From Rhodovibrionaceae bacterium (GTDB lineage Bacteria; Pseudomonadota; Alphaproteobacteria; Kiloniellales; DSM-21159), in NCBI GenBank assembly GCA_028279885.1, contig JANQMX010000050.1, positions 62,001 through 126,000 of the forward strand: a stretch of 64,000 nucleotides of DNA, written 5' to 3'. The notes under the pieces are model-generated. The model did not search any database. It was given only the letters and a program-made list of their open reading frames with translations, and was not told the origin of the DNA. A program made the translations under genes and the position numbers. This document shows positions 17,083-25,012 of the stretch, piece by piece (within the stretch, counting starts at the first letter, position 1; each line of letters opens with the position of its first letter).

Positions 17083-17685
17083 ATGACTCGTTTGCTCCAC
17101 CCCATCACACTCGCGGCAGCCGTGGTCTTTGCTGTTGCCTTGGCAGGCCCCACTGCCAAGACAGCCCAGGCGGCAAGCATCGACCTCGGTGTGCTTGACC
17201 CTGGCGAGACCATCGATTTCGGCAGTAGCATCCAGAATCCAGGTACGTTCAACGATACCTTCACCTTTAGCCTCGAAAGCAGCGCCACGCTCTCGATCGA
17301 CGCTTCGTCGCTGCTCTTTGCGCCGTTCGGCTCGCCGCTGATCGGCATCGAAAACCTCAGTCTCGAGTTGTTCCAGGTTGACCCCTTGCCGGTCTCCTTC
17401 ATCGCAGGCTTCACCGCCGGCAGTCCCGGCAGCGGCGGTGCCTTGGTCGATCTGATGCTCGATGCTGGCACCTACTTCTTCCACATGAGTGGCGAGGCGA
17501 TCGGCGCACCGGGTGCCGTCGGACCATCTTTCGATGTGGCGTCAGGCATCTACGCCGGCGAGATTGCCGTCGTGCCGCTGCCCCCGGCAGCCATGCTGTT
17601 CCTCAGCGCCATAGCGTGCGTTTTCGGTGTCTCCCAGCTGCGGCGACGCTGGAACCCACAATCGGGTGCCAAAGCCGGAAGCTAG
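17083..17685 (+). CDS. Secreted protein with VPLPA/PEP-CTERM-type sorting tail
   Basis: Protein of 200 residues with an N-terminal signal peptide (about 1-31, ending TAQAA) and a C-terminal tripartite sorting signal: the short motif VPLPPAA, a hydrophobic segment (about MLFLSAIACVFGVSQ) and the basic cluster RRRW. This is the layout of exosortase-processed VPLPA/PEP-CTERM proteins. The body is Gly/Ser-rich and low in Lys, typical of exported matrix or surface proteins, and contains a beta-rich region around TFTFSLESSATLSID. No exosortase is in the window, so the processing enzyme must be elsewhere. The ribosome site is GGAGAAG, and a strong terminator follows. The gene appears monocistronic. 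Confidence 0.85.
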   Translation: MTRLLHPITLAAAVVFAVALAGPTAKTAQAASIDLGVLDPGETIDFGSSIQNPGTFNDTFTFSLESSATLSIDASSLLFAPFGSPLIGIENLSLELFQVDPLPVSFIAGFTAGSPGSGGALVDLMLDAGTYFFHMSGEAIGAPGAVGPSFDVASGIYAGEIAVVPLPPAAMLFLSAIACVFGVSQLRRRWNPQSGAKAGS

Positions 17686-17714
17686 TCTCAGTAGAGTTTT
17701 TCCAAGCAAAAGCG

Positions 17715-17761
17715 CGGTGTCGGCGCAGGGGTTTTCCCCTTGGCCGACACCGTTCTTTTTT
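17715..17761 (+). terminator. Rho-independent terminator after the VPLPA-CTERM gene
   Basis: Ten-bp stem with arms CGGTGTCGGC (17715-17724) and GCCGACACCG (17743-17752), containing an inner GGGG-TTTT-CCCC hairpin, followed by TTCTTTTTT. A strong intrinsic terminator. Confidence 0.88.
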
Positions 17762-17790
17762 GCGCTTTCCAGGGATGGCTGCGAGGAAGC

Positions 17791-18822
17791 TCAAGCCTGA
17801 GTGGCCAGCGGCAGGCTCACCAAGAGATTTTGCGGCTTGAGCTTCAGTTGACCGCCTTCGGTCATCGCGAGTGCCAGGTAGATCGGACGGCCGGCGATAT
17901 CTGGGCGCATCTGCTGCGGGTCGGCAAAGTCCATCCGGAATAGAGACAGCAAGCGGGCCAGCCTGGCTTCACTGACCTTCTGTCCGTCGTAGAGATCATT
18001 GAGCAGTGCCGAGGCTTCAGCATCGAGGCCGATATGCCAAACCCATCTCTCGTCGCTGATTTTCTGCACCGGCTGGATCGACACATCCACATCGAGGAAG
18101 TGCTTCACCCAGCGTTCCAGCACGCGGCAGAGCGCATCCAACCCGTCGCCGGCGAAATTGAGGTTGAGGACGGTGTCATGGGCTTCATCTCTTGCCCAAT
18201 AGAGCTCGGCATTGCTGCCATCGAGCACGTCCAGCTCAAGGGTGCGCAGCTGCGTTTGCGCCTCGGCGATGAGACGGCCAAGATCGCCGAAACCCCCAGT
18301 GGTTGCGTAGTGCTCCACCACCTCGGCGTCGCCTGCCATGATGTGCCCGTCGTTGATGGTCACTTTCTGTTCGCGGAAGAAGAGTTCGCCGGCCCGCGCG
18401 CGCAAGGCGTCCGGCTCACCCTCCAGGATGGCACGGAGGATCACGTGGGCGAGCTGATCCAGGAACAGCGGTGGTACAGGGGCCTCGCCGTCCGACCGGC
18501 TGGGAGGGCGGCGGAAGTAGTCGAGGTAGGCCGCTTCCAGCGTGCCTGCGGCGATCAGGCGCTCCCGAAAGGCCGCAACGATACGATAGCTCTCGACGGC
18601 ATCCGGATCGGCCAGGGCGGCCAACTCAGCGTCGCCAACGGCGGCGCGAGGCTGCTCCAAGAGCCGCGCGTGAAGCGCCCGCTCGGCCGCGCAAGACTCC
18701 TCGATGGGCCGGACTTCCGGCCGGTTCCAGTAGGCGCGCAGGAAGTCGTCCGTCAGCTCCAGGTGGCCGCGTGCGTCACGCTTTACGAGATGAAAACCGC
18801 TGTTGCGCCAAAAATCCGTCAT
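17791..18822 (-). CDS. DUF6352-like hypothetical protein
   Basis: Cytoplasmic protein of 343 residues with no signal peptide or membrane segment. I recognise it only as resembling the DUF6352 group of proteobacterial proteins; function unknown. The N-terminus MTDFWRNSGFHLV and the early FLRAYWNRPEVRPIEESC segment look conserved in that group. The middle contains a Glu/Asp-rich segment and SIQPVQKISDERWVWHIGLDAEA, which suggests a compact alpha/beta domain. The ATG at 18822 follows GGGGAA. It is divergent from the NDUFA12 gene. The family label needs confirming by search. Confidence 0.65.
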   Translation of the reverse strand: MTDFWRNSGFHLVKRDARGHLELTDDFLRAYWNRPEVRPIEESCAAERALHARLLEQPRAAVGDAELAALADPDAVESYRIVAAFRERLIAAGTLEAAYLDYFRRPPSRSDGEAPVPPLFLDQLAHVILRAILEGEPDALRARAGELFFREQKVTINDGHIMAGDAEVVEHYATTGGFGDLGRLIAEAQTQLRTLELDVLDGSNAELYWARDEAHDTVLNLNFAGDGLDALCRVLERWVKHFLDVDVSIQPVQKISDERWVWHIGLDAEASALLNDLYDGQKVSEARLARLLSLFRMDFADPQQMRPDIAGRPIYLALAMTEGGQLKLKPQNLLVSLPLATQA

Positions 18823-18958
18823 ACCAGCATTCCCCTTTGCGGCTATATCAGGCGCTTTTCCCGGCTTGTCCAGGCGCGCTGGACGACCAAGGCGCTTGGT
18901 GCCATAAGGTCGCGGGTTGTTTTCTACAGCGACATCTCGAACGGAAACGGTTTGCCTC

Positions 18959-19342
18959 ATGGTGTCGATCGGCACGCGTTTGTTCACTTGGTTGAGAGGC
19001 GAGAAGGTCGGGACGGACTCGGCCGGCAACGTCTACTATCGCGACAAGCGATCGAAGAAACCTGGTGCTATCCACCCCGATTCGCTGCGGCATGAGCGCC
19101 GCTGGGTCGTCTACAATGGCGACGTGGAGGCCAGCCGGGTGCCGGCCGAGTGGCATGCTTGGCTCCATCACACGAGCGACGAGGTTCCGCCGGAGGGTGG
19201 CATCGATCGGCGGCCGTGGATGAAGGAGCACAAGGCCAATGCGACGGGCACAGAGGAGGCCTATCGTCCGCCTGGTCATACCTTGCAAGGCGGCAAACGG
19301 GCTGCCAGCAGCAGCGACTACGAAGCCTGGACTCCAGACTAA
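18959..19342 (+). CDS. NADH:ubiquinone oxidoreductase NDUFA12 (B17.2) family subunit
   Basis: Accessory subunit of respiratory complex I, 127 residues. The GTDSAGNVYYRD segment and RRWVVYNGDVEASRVPAEWHAWLHH are the NDUFA12 signature, followed by an exact-looking HKANATGTEEAYRPPGH tail. In alphaproteobacteria this gene stands apart from the nuo operon, often close to DUF2155, aat and mlaD-like genes, as here. The ATG at 18959 gives the family N-terminus. The protein is expected on the matrix-equivalent cytoplasmic side of complex I. It is followed by MlaD after 73 bases. Confidence 0.93.
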   Translation: MVSIGTRLFTWLRGEKVGTDSAGNVYYRDKRSKKPGAIHPDSLRHERRWVVYNGDVEASRVPAEWHAWLHHTSDEVPPEGGIDRRPWMKEHKANATGTEEAYRPPGHTLQGGKRAASSSDYEAWTPD

Positions 19343-19415
19343 GGCAACCGGCTCAGTGTAGCGGCGATATGCCAAGACAACCGTGGACCATTGCAATCCA
19401 GAAAGCTGATAACGC

Positions 19416-19874
19416 ATGAAGCGCAATATCATCGAAACCGTAATGGGCGGCGTGGTTCTGATAGTCGCCGCCTTCTTCGTGATTTTTGCATTTTCTTCTA
19501 GCGGGGTGCAGCACGGCGGCGGCTATCAGGTGCGCGCCGTTTTCGACGATGCCTCCGGACTTGTTCCAGGTACCGAGGTGCGCTTGGCCGGCGTGAAAGT
19601 CGGTACTGTCCTGACGCAGGAGCTCGACCCCGAAACCTACTTCGCCGTTGTGGTGATGGCGATCGATCAAGATGTCGAGCTGCCAAAAGATACTTCCGCC
19701 CGTGTGGTGCCAGAGGGCGTGCTGGGTGGAAACCTCGTACAGCTTCAGCCCGGTGGGGATGAGGAGTTCATCCAGCCGGACGGCACCATCACCCATACAC
19801 AAGGTGCCCTGAACCTGGTCGATCTCGTTGGCCGCTTCGTCTTCGGCTCGGCCGACGACGGCGACGGCCTCTAG
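19416..19874 (+). CDS. mlaD: MlaD-family outer-membrane lipid asymmetry protein
   Basis: Single MCE domain protein of 152 residues. An N-terminal transmembrane anchor (IIETVMGGVVLIVAAFFVIF, about 5-24) is followed by the MCE domain with YQVRAVFDDASGLVPGTEVRLAG (about 37-59). MlaD is the periplasmic ring component of the inner-membrane phospholipid transporter MlaFEDB. The usual partners mlaE, mlaF and mlaC are not adjacent, but in alphaproteobacteria mlaD commonly lies next to the NDUFA12 gene. It follows that gene by 73 bases and precedes a methyltransferase by 12. Confidence 0.9.
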   Translation: MKRNIIETVMGGVVLIVAAFFVIFAFSSSGVQHGGGYQVRAVFDDASGLVPGTEVRLAGVKVGTVLTQELDPETYFAVVVMAIDQDVELPKDTSARVVPEGVLGGNLVQLQPGGDEEFIQPDGTITHTQGALNLVDLVGRFVFGSADDGDGL

Positions 19875-19886
19875 ATCAGCGCTGCC

Positions 19887-20648
19887 ATGAGCGCGGGCCA
19901 GCAAAGCTGGCATCCCGAGCGCTATGCCCGACACGCCCGTTTCGTGTCCGACCTGGGCGCCCCGGTGCTGGCCCTGCTGGCGCCGCAGCCCGGCGAGCGC
20001 ATACTCGATCTCGGCTGTGGTGATGGCGCCCTAACGGAGCGGCTCGTTGCCGAGGGTGCCGAGGTCGTCGCCGTCGATGCCAGTCCTGAGCAGGTGGCCG
20101 GCGCGCGTGCGCGGGGGCTCGATGCCCGGGTCATGCGCGGCGAGGCGCTGGAGTTCGAGCAGGCGTTCGACGCTGTTTTCAGCAACGCGGCGCTGCACTG
20201 GATGAAGGACGCCGACGCGGTGCTGGAAGGCGTTGCCCGGGCGCTGAAGCCGGGGGGCCGTTTCGTCGGCGAGTTCGGCGGCGGCAACAACGTTGCCAGG
20301 CTGCGCCGCGCGCTGATTGAAGCGCTCGACCGGCGCGGACACGATGGTGCTGCCGCCGATCCATGGTACTTTCCAGACGAAGCAGAGTACGGGGCCAAGC
20401 TTGCGGCGGCCGGTTTCACCGTCGAGTCCATCGAACTCATTCCGCGCTGGACGCCTCTGCCCGGCGATGTCGAGGGCTGGCTCGAAACCTTCGGCGGCGC
20501 TTTCCTCTCGCACCTCCAAGAGGAGCAGCGTGCCGAGGCCGTGGCCGAGGTGCGCGAGGCACTGCGGGACGAACTGCAGGATGAAGAGGGGCGCTGGCAT
20601 GCCGACTACGTTCGCCTGCGCTTCGCTGCCCGATTGACGGCGGCGTAG
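19887..20648 (+). CDS. Class I SAM-dependent methyltransferase
   Basis: Methyltransferase of 253 residues with a Rossmann core. Motif I is ILDLGCGDGALTERL (about 38-52), the acidic residue of motif II is in VVAVDASPEQV, and motif IV appears as FDAVFSNAALHWM (about 94-106). The AALHW element is typical of the trans-aconitate 2-methyltransferase (Tam)/BioC-like group, which methylates small carboxylates. Specific substrate unknown. It starts 12 bases after mlaD and is probably cotranscribed with it. Confidence 0.85.
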   Translation: MSAGQQSWHPERYARHARFVSDLGAPVLALLAPQPGERILDLGCGDGALTERLVAEGAEVVAVDASPEQVAGARARGLDARVMRGEALEFEQAFDAVFSNAALHWMKDADAVLEGVARALKPGGRFVGEFGGGNNVARLRRALIEALDRRGHDGAAADPWYFPDEAEYGAKLAAAGFTVESIELIPRWTPLPGDVEGWLETFGGAFLSHLQEEQRAEAVAEVREALRDELQDEEGRWHADYVRLRFAARLTAA

Positions 20649-20728
20649 GTAGCCTTCGGCTGTCGCCTTGCAGTCGCCTTGCCGGGTCGCTACCTCTCAT
20701 AGCCCGGTCCCTACGGGAGTTCCTGAGT

Positions 20729-20968
20729 GTGAAAAGCAAAGCGAGCGAGTTGGAGCTGCCGACATGGCGCACGCCGGGTGGCGTGCCGCTCTCCTGCCGT
20801 GAAAAGATCAAAGTTCTCAATGAGAACCTCCTGGAACTTCAGGAGATGGCTCAAGATGCGCTGGAAGACGCGGTGATCATGGGAGCAGATGAAGAGCAAG
20901 TGCGACAGACACTGCGCCAGCTCGTCGAATCCCTGGCTAACCCCTACCAGCGGCAAGATGAGGAATGA
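20729..20968 (+). CDS. Small conserved-looking protein coupled to DUF2155 gene
   Basis: Protein of 79 residues read from a GTG start after CGGGAG. It is highly charged and mostly predicted helical: it begins with a Trp/Pro segment (ELPTWRTPGG) and continues as the amphipathic helix KIKVLNENLLELQEMAQDAL and a Glu-rich tail. No signal peptide. Its stop overlaps the start of the DUF2155 gene in an ATGA arrangement, which argues for real translation. I do not recognise the family. A helical adaptor or regulatory partner of its neighbour is a guess. Confidence 0.6.
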   Translation: MKSKASELELPTWRTPGGVPLSCREKIKVLNENLLELQEMAQDALEDAVIMGADEEQVRQTLRQLVESLANPYQRQDEE

Positions 20969-21393
20969 AAGTCATCGGCTTCATGCTTGCCGCTGCGCTT
21001 GTCGCCGCGGCGCTCCTGCCGACCCGCGCTACGGCGCAGACGATCGACGGCAATCCCCAAGCCATGCCGGTCGCCAGCCTGCAGGCGCTGGATAAGATCA
21101 CTGCACGGGTGACTCGCCTCGAGGCACCGGTGGGCGAAACCATCGCCTTCGGCTCGCTGCGTATTACCACCCGCGTTTGCTACCGAACTCCGCCTGAGGA
21201 GCCGCCCGAGTCGGCCGCCTTTCTGGAGATCGAGGAGGTCGAGCCGGGGCAGTTGCCGGTGAGTCATTTCGTCGGTTGGATGTTCGCGTCGTCACCTGCT
21301 GTCTCAGCCATGGACCATGCGATCTACGACGTGCGCGTCCTGGAATGCCAGGATAGGGCGCAGGGCAACGGTGAAGACGCTCCTCAAGAGTAG
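20965..21393 (+). CDS. DUF2155 domain secreted protein
   Basis: Periplasmic protein of 142 residues with a signal peptide (about 1-25, ending ATAQ). The DUF2155 core is visible: LDKITARVTRLEAPVGE, LRITTRVCYRTPPEEPPESAAF and the C-terminal AIYDVRVLEC, with two Cys that could form a disulfide. The function is unknown; the family is common in alphaproteobacteria beside aat and NDUFA12 genes. It is coupled to the preceding small gene through an ATGA overlap. Its 3' end overlaps by 10 bases the end of the convergent GcvA-like gene. Confidence 0.88.
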   Translation: MKVIGFMLAAALVAAALLPTRATAQTIDGNPQAMPVASLQALDKITARVTRLEAPVGETIAFGSLRITTRVCYRTPPEEPPESAAFLEIEEVEPGQLPVSHFVGWMFASSPAVSAMDHAIYDVRVLECQDRAQGNGEDAPQE

Positions 21394-22343
21394 GCTGCTA
21401 GGCCCGTCGCTGCCTCCCGGTCCTCTTCTGAGGTGCTGCGCGCGGCCTCGGCCAAGACCCAGTCGCGGAAGGCTCGTACCTTGGGCAGCTTGGCTTTGGC
21501 CTCGGGATGGACGACGTAGTAGCAGAACGCGGTGCTCTCGTTCAGCTCCGGGCCGAAGGGCCGAACCAGGCGGCCGGCGTTGACGTCATCGCGTACCAAA
21601 GAGCGCTCGCTCAGCGCCACACCGTGGCCGGCGATAGCCGCCTGTACCGCCAAGTTCTCCATGCTGAATCGCGGCCCCTTGGTCGGGTCTACCTCTGTGA
21701 CGCCGGCTGCCCGCAGCCACATGCGCCAGCTCGGCGCCGACTCGCTCTCGATCTTCCAGTCGACATGCAGCAGCGTGTGGTGGCGTAGGTCCTCCGGCCG
21801 GCGCAGGGGATGCGCGCCTTCAAGCAGAGCGGGGCTGCACACCGGCATGGTGACCTCTGTCATCAGGCATTCGGTGTGAAGCTCCGGGTATATGCCGCGG
21901 CCGTAGCGGATGCCGATGTCGACGCGGTCGTCCGAGAAGTCCACCAGAATGTCTGACGCATCGATGCGCAGCTCGAACTCCGGATAGGCCGCGCGGAAGC
22001 GGTCGAGGCGCGGCACCAGCCACTTGGCGCCGAACGAGGGGGAAACGCTGACGGTCAGGATGTGGCTGTCTTCTTGCGCCATGAGGAGCTCTGCCGCATC
22101 GGCCAGCTTGTCCAAACCCTCGCGCAATGCCGGCAGCGCCTTCTGCCCCGCATCCGTCAAGATCAGGGAGCGGGTGAGGCGGCGGAACAGCGGCCTGTCG
22201 CAGAAATTCTCCAGCGTTTTGACCTGCTGGCTGATGGCCGCCGGCGTCACGTGCAGTTCCTCGGCAGCTTTGGTGAAGCTCAGGTGGCGGGCCGCGGACT
22301 CGAAGGCCCGGAGGCTGTTGAGCGGTGGAAGGCGGCGCTGCAT
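21384..22343 (-). CDS. LysR-family regulator, GcvA-like
   Basis: Regulator of 319 residues. The N-terminal HTH begins MQRRLPPLNSLRAFESAARH and contains LSFTKAAEELHVTPAAISQQ, the GcvA/AmpR subgroup pattern. The effector domain follows from about residue 92 with a conserved-looking VSVSPSFGAKWLVPRL. GcvA activates glycine-cleavage genes, but most members of this clade have other targets. It is divergent from the DUF1127 gene at 22527 across an AT-rich 180-base gap, so the DUF1127/CmcJ-like pair is a plausible target. The inducer is unknown. Confidence 0.88.
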   Translation of the reverse strand: MQRRLPPLNSLRAFESAARHLSFTKAAEELHVTPAAISQQVKTLENFCDRPLFRRLTRSLILTDAGQKALPALREGLDKLADAAELLMAQEDSHILTVSVSPSFGAKWLVPRLDRFRAAYPEFELRIDASDILVDFSDDRVDIGIRYGRGIYPELHTECLMTEVTMPVCSPALLEGAHPLRRPEDLRHHTLLHVDWKIESESAPSWRMWLRAAGVTEVDPTKGPRFSMENLAVQAAIAGHGVALSERSLVRDDVNAGRLVRPFGPELNESTAFCYYVVHPEAKAKLPKVRAFRDWVLAEAARSTSEEDREAATGLAAYS

Positions 22344-22526
22344 GGCAATCTCTATAGAAAAGTTTTTCTAACAGATAATCTAGCAATTTCTCGTTTGTTG
22401 TTTCTCAAGATAGGGGTGAGATTAGCTTGTACAAAGGGTTTTTCAGATCGCGCCGATGCGCAGATTGATCACAAAAACTTAGCTAGCATGGCGGATGTGC
22501 TGGCGTCCGACGAAAGGACCAGGGAC

Positions 22527-22895
22527 ATGTTGCAGCGAGACTACAGCGAACTTGCCGTTTCATCTTCGCGCCCCCTCTACAGGGCCACCGCCGGAGAAAC
22601 GCCGCTTTGGCTGCAAGGCTGGCGCGCGCTGCAATCCTCAGCCCGGATCGTCTCGGTGCCCTTCGTGGTGGCTGCTCGTGCGCTCCACAGGTGGCGCCGG
22701 GAAACCGTGACCATCCGCGAGCTGAGCGCCCTGCGCGATCGCGATTTGCGCGACATCGGCATAGAGCGCAGCGAGATTCCCGCGATCGCCAGGTCAATGG
22801 CCGACGATCTGCCTGATCCGCGCCGAGCGGCGCAGGCCGCGCCGATCTTGAAAGTGGTCCCGAGGCAGGGGTCTGCACAGCCCTGCTGCAGCTAG
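22527..22895 (+). CDS. DUF1127 domain protein
   Basis: Protein of about 122 residues. The C-terminal half carries a DUF1127 domain: Arg-rich helix HRWRRETVTIRELSALRDRD followed by LRDIGIERSEIPAIARSMA (about residues 65-100). The ATG at 22527 follows AGGACCAGGGAC, a better ribosome context than the upstream ATG at 22488, which would add 13 residues. Compared with the 75-residue DUF1127 protein at 6934 it has a longer N-terminal part. It starts 183 bases from the divergent LysR gene and precedes the CmcJ-like gene by 47 bases. Function unassigned. Confidence 0.8.
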   Translation: MLQRDYSELAVSSSRPLYRATAGETPLWLQGWRALQSSARIVSVPFVVAARALHRWRRETVTIRELSALRDRDLRDIGIERSEIPAIARSMADDLPDPRRAAQAAPILKVVPRQGSAQPCCS

Positions 22896-22942
22896 GCCTA
22901 TCCAAAGCTCTAACCCATTGGACGCTAAAGAGGACCCAGATC

Positions 22943-23821
22943 ATGGAGTATCACATCGCGACAGGGTCGGCGGTCACGCCGGCGCCATCGTTGATCACCG
23001 AACGGATGGAAGGCCTGCCCTTCGTCACCGCAGAGGTGTCCTACCTGCAGCCGAACGGAAGCAAGCCCGCCATCCTGGTCGGTGACGAGGGCGCTCGTAC
23101 CGAAACGGATTCGCTCTTCGTCACTCGGGACGTCGAGATCGCCAACGGCAGGCTCGCACCGGTGCCGGCCAAATTGGATGAGCAGGGCTTCGAACTCGTG
23201 CGCCACAGCACGGCGTTTGCGGATTTCGATGACCCGGAGGCGATCAAGCAACGCTACTACCCGGAGATGGAAGAGCTCCTGAAACAGGGGACCGGGGCGT
23301 CGAGCGCTCTCGTGTTCGATCACAACGTTCGCAAGGAAGAGCCTGAAGTTAATGGAGAAATCGTCTATCGCCCGCCGGTGAAACGGATCCACAACGACTA
23401 CACTGTCACGTCGGGTCCGCAGCGCCTGCAAGATCTGCTCGGTCCCGAGCAGGCGGCCGCCGTTGCCGGCAAGCGCTATGCCATCGTCAACGTTTGGCGG
23501 CCGATCGAGGGGCCCTTGGAATCAGCCCCCTTGGCGCTCGCCGACAAACAGAGCGTGCCTGATGAGGACTTCGTTGCCAGCGATTTGGTCTATGCCGACC
23601 GGGTCGGCGAGATCTACTACGGTGCCTACCGCCCGAGCCACCGCTGGGTCTACTACCCCAGGATGGAGGTCGAGGAAGCGCTGCTGATCAAGGGCTATGA
23701 TTCGGCCGAGGACGGCCGGGCGCGCTTCGTGCTGCATACCAGTTTCCAAGATCCCAGCGCGCCGGCAGACCGGCTGCCTCGCCACAGCATCGAAGTCCGC
23801 TCACTGCTGATCTTCGACTAG
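22943..23821 (+). CDS. CmcJ/NvfI (AsaB-like) family oxidoreductase
   Basis: Protein of 292 residues matching the CmcJ/AsaB/GA4 family. It shows the family pattern VFDHNVR (about 129-135), the metal-binding-type motif PPVKRIHNDYT (about 146-156), VNVWRPI (about 180-186) and a late SHRWVYYPRMEVEEALLIKGYD region ending in RHSIEVRSLLIF. Family members include fungal and actinobacterial secondary-metabolism hydroxylases with a 2-oxoglutarate oxygenase-like fold. No other biosynthetic genes are adjacent, so its substrate is not inferable. It follows DUF1127 closely and is ended by a strong terminator. Confidence 0.82.
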   Translation: MEYHIATGSAVTPAPSLITERMEGLPFVTAEVSYLQPNGSKPAILVGDEGARTETDSLFVTRDVEIANGRLAPVPAKLDEQGFELVRHSTAFADFDDPEAIKQRYYPEMEELLKQGTGASSALVFDHNVRKEEPEVNGEIVYRPPVKRIHNDYTVTSGPQRLQDLLGPEQAAAVAGKRYAIVNVWRPIEGPLESAPLALADKQSVPDEDFVASDLVYADRVGEIYYGAYRPSHRWVYYPRMEVEEALLIKGYDSAEDGRARFVLHTSFQDPSAPADRLPRHSIEVRSLLIFD

Positions 23822-23856
23822 CTTTTCCGCGTCTTACCCACCCCCCTGACCGATTG

Positions 23857-23901
23857 GAGGCCGCCGAGATTTCGCAAGAAATCTCGGCGGCCTCACTTCT
23901 T
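23857..23901 (+). terminator. Strong rho-independent terminator after the CmcJ-like gene
   Basis: Perfect 17-bp stem (23857-23873 paired with 23878-23894) with a GCAA tetraloop, followed by ACTTCTTTC. The long perfect stem is unusual but the loop and position are those of an intrinsic terminator. Confidence 0.88.
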
Positions 23902-23992
23902 TCGGCCACCGAAGCCGTTAGTCATTTGTAAATTTAATGCGGCAAGACTTCGGTAACAGAGATGAATCCCGACGATAAGGGGCCTGGGTACC

Positions 23993-24985
23993 ATGTCCGA
24001 TTTCAACAACCTGAGTCAGCGCGTTCACGATGTGCAGTCCCGGTTCCGGGCCAAGCGTGAGCAGGAGCGGGAACAGAAAGAGCAGCTCCAGTCCCTCGTC
24101 GAAGCGATCGAGCGCGATTCCGAGCAGTTCAACCAGGAACGCGCTGCCATGCGCGAGGAGATCGCCGCCCTGAAGCAGCGGGTTACCCAGCTCGAAGCTC
24201 AGAACGAGCAGCTGCAGGACATGTTGGACGGCCTGCTGGAGGCGCTCGAAACGGGCGACGAAGAGGATATCGGCAAGGCGCTCCAGGACCTTGAGCATCG
24301 CGTCGCGGCGATCGCGCAGCAGCGCGGAGAGACGGGAGAGGAGCCCGAGGCAGCGCAACAGCAGGCCGAGCCCGACGAGTTCCCGGACGACAGCGCATCT
24401 GTTGAGATCGATGAGGAGCAGCCGGCCGACACCCGCGAGCCTGCCGCATCCTTAGCTGCGGAGGACGAAGACCCTTTTGACTGGGAAACCGAGGTAAAAC
24501 CGGAGCCGGCGCCTGATCTCGATATGGACCTGGAGCTGGAAGATGCTCTGGAGGATGAGGCAGACAACGGGCCGGAAGCGGAAAGCCCGGCGGCAAGCGA
24601 AGACGAGGATAAAGCCGGTAGTCTCGGCCTGCAGGACGCCCAGTCCTTGATCAAGGCTCTGGCGCGCATCGATCGCGGCTTGGAAGAGCGTTTGGGTGCC
24701 GTGAGCGCCGACGACGAAACCGAGCCCGGCTATGCGGCCAAGGTCACCGAAGCCAAGCGCAAGTCCGAGCTGGAAGGCGAGGAGCTGGCCCAAGCTGCAG
24801 CGACCGGTGTCCGCGACATCTTGCGGCGGGTTCAAAAGCGCAGCCAGGAGGTCCTGAACACCGATGGCCAGCCGAAGGCCGGCAAGGGGTCGGTGGAGAC
24901 CGACGTCCTCGTGCTCGACGAAGCGGACGAGATTGACGTTCTCGACGAGCCGGAAAACGAAGAGCCCCGCCGCGCGGCGTCCTGA
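23993..24985 (+). CDS. Acidic coiled-coil protein, function unknown
   Basis: Cytoplasmic protein of 330 residues, no signal peptide or membrane segment. Residues about 15-100 form a long coiled coil rich in Glu, Gln and Arg (for example KREQEREQKEQLQSLVEAIE). The middle (about 115-215) is a low-complexity acidic region of Glu, Asp, Pro and Ala. A short conserved-looking helical part around LQDAQSLIKALARIDRGLEERLG precedes a charged C-terminus ending EPRRAAS. I do not recognise the family. It could be a scaffold or chaperone-like protein. It converges with aat, 27 bases apart, and has its own promoter region of 98 bases after the preceding terminator. Confidence 0.75.
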   Translation: MSDFNNLSQRVHDVQSRFRAKREQEREQKEQLQSLVEAIERDSEQFNQERAAMREEIAALKQRVTQLEAQNEQLQDMLDGLLEALETGDEEDIGKALQDLEHRVAAIAQQRGETGEEPEAAQQQAEPDEFPDDSASVEIDEEQPADTREPAASLAAEDEDPFDWETEVKPEPAPDLDMDLELEDALEDEADNGPEAESPAASEDEDKAGSLGLQDAQSLIKALARIDRGLEERLGAVSADDETEPGYAAKVTEAKRKSELEGEELAQAAATGVRDILRRVQKRSQEVLNTDGQPKAGKGSVETDVLVLDEADEIDVLDEPENEEPRRAAS

Positions 24986-25012
24986 GTATGGGGCTGCAGG
25001 GGCGGGTTGCTC

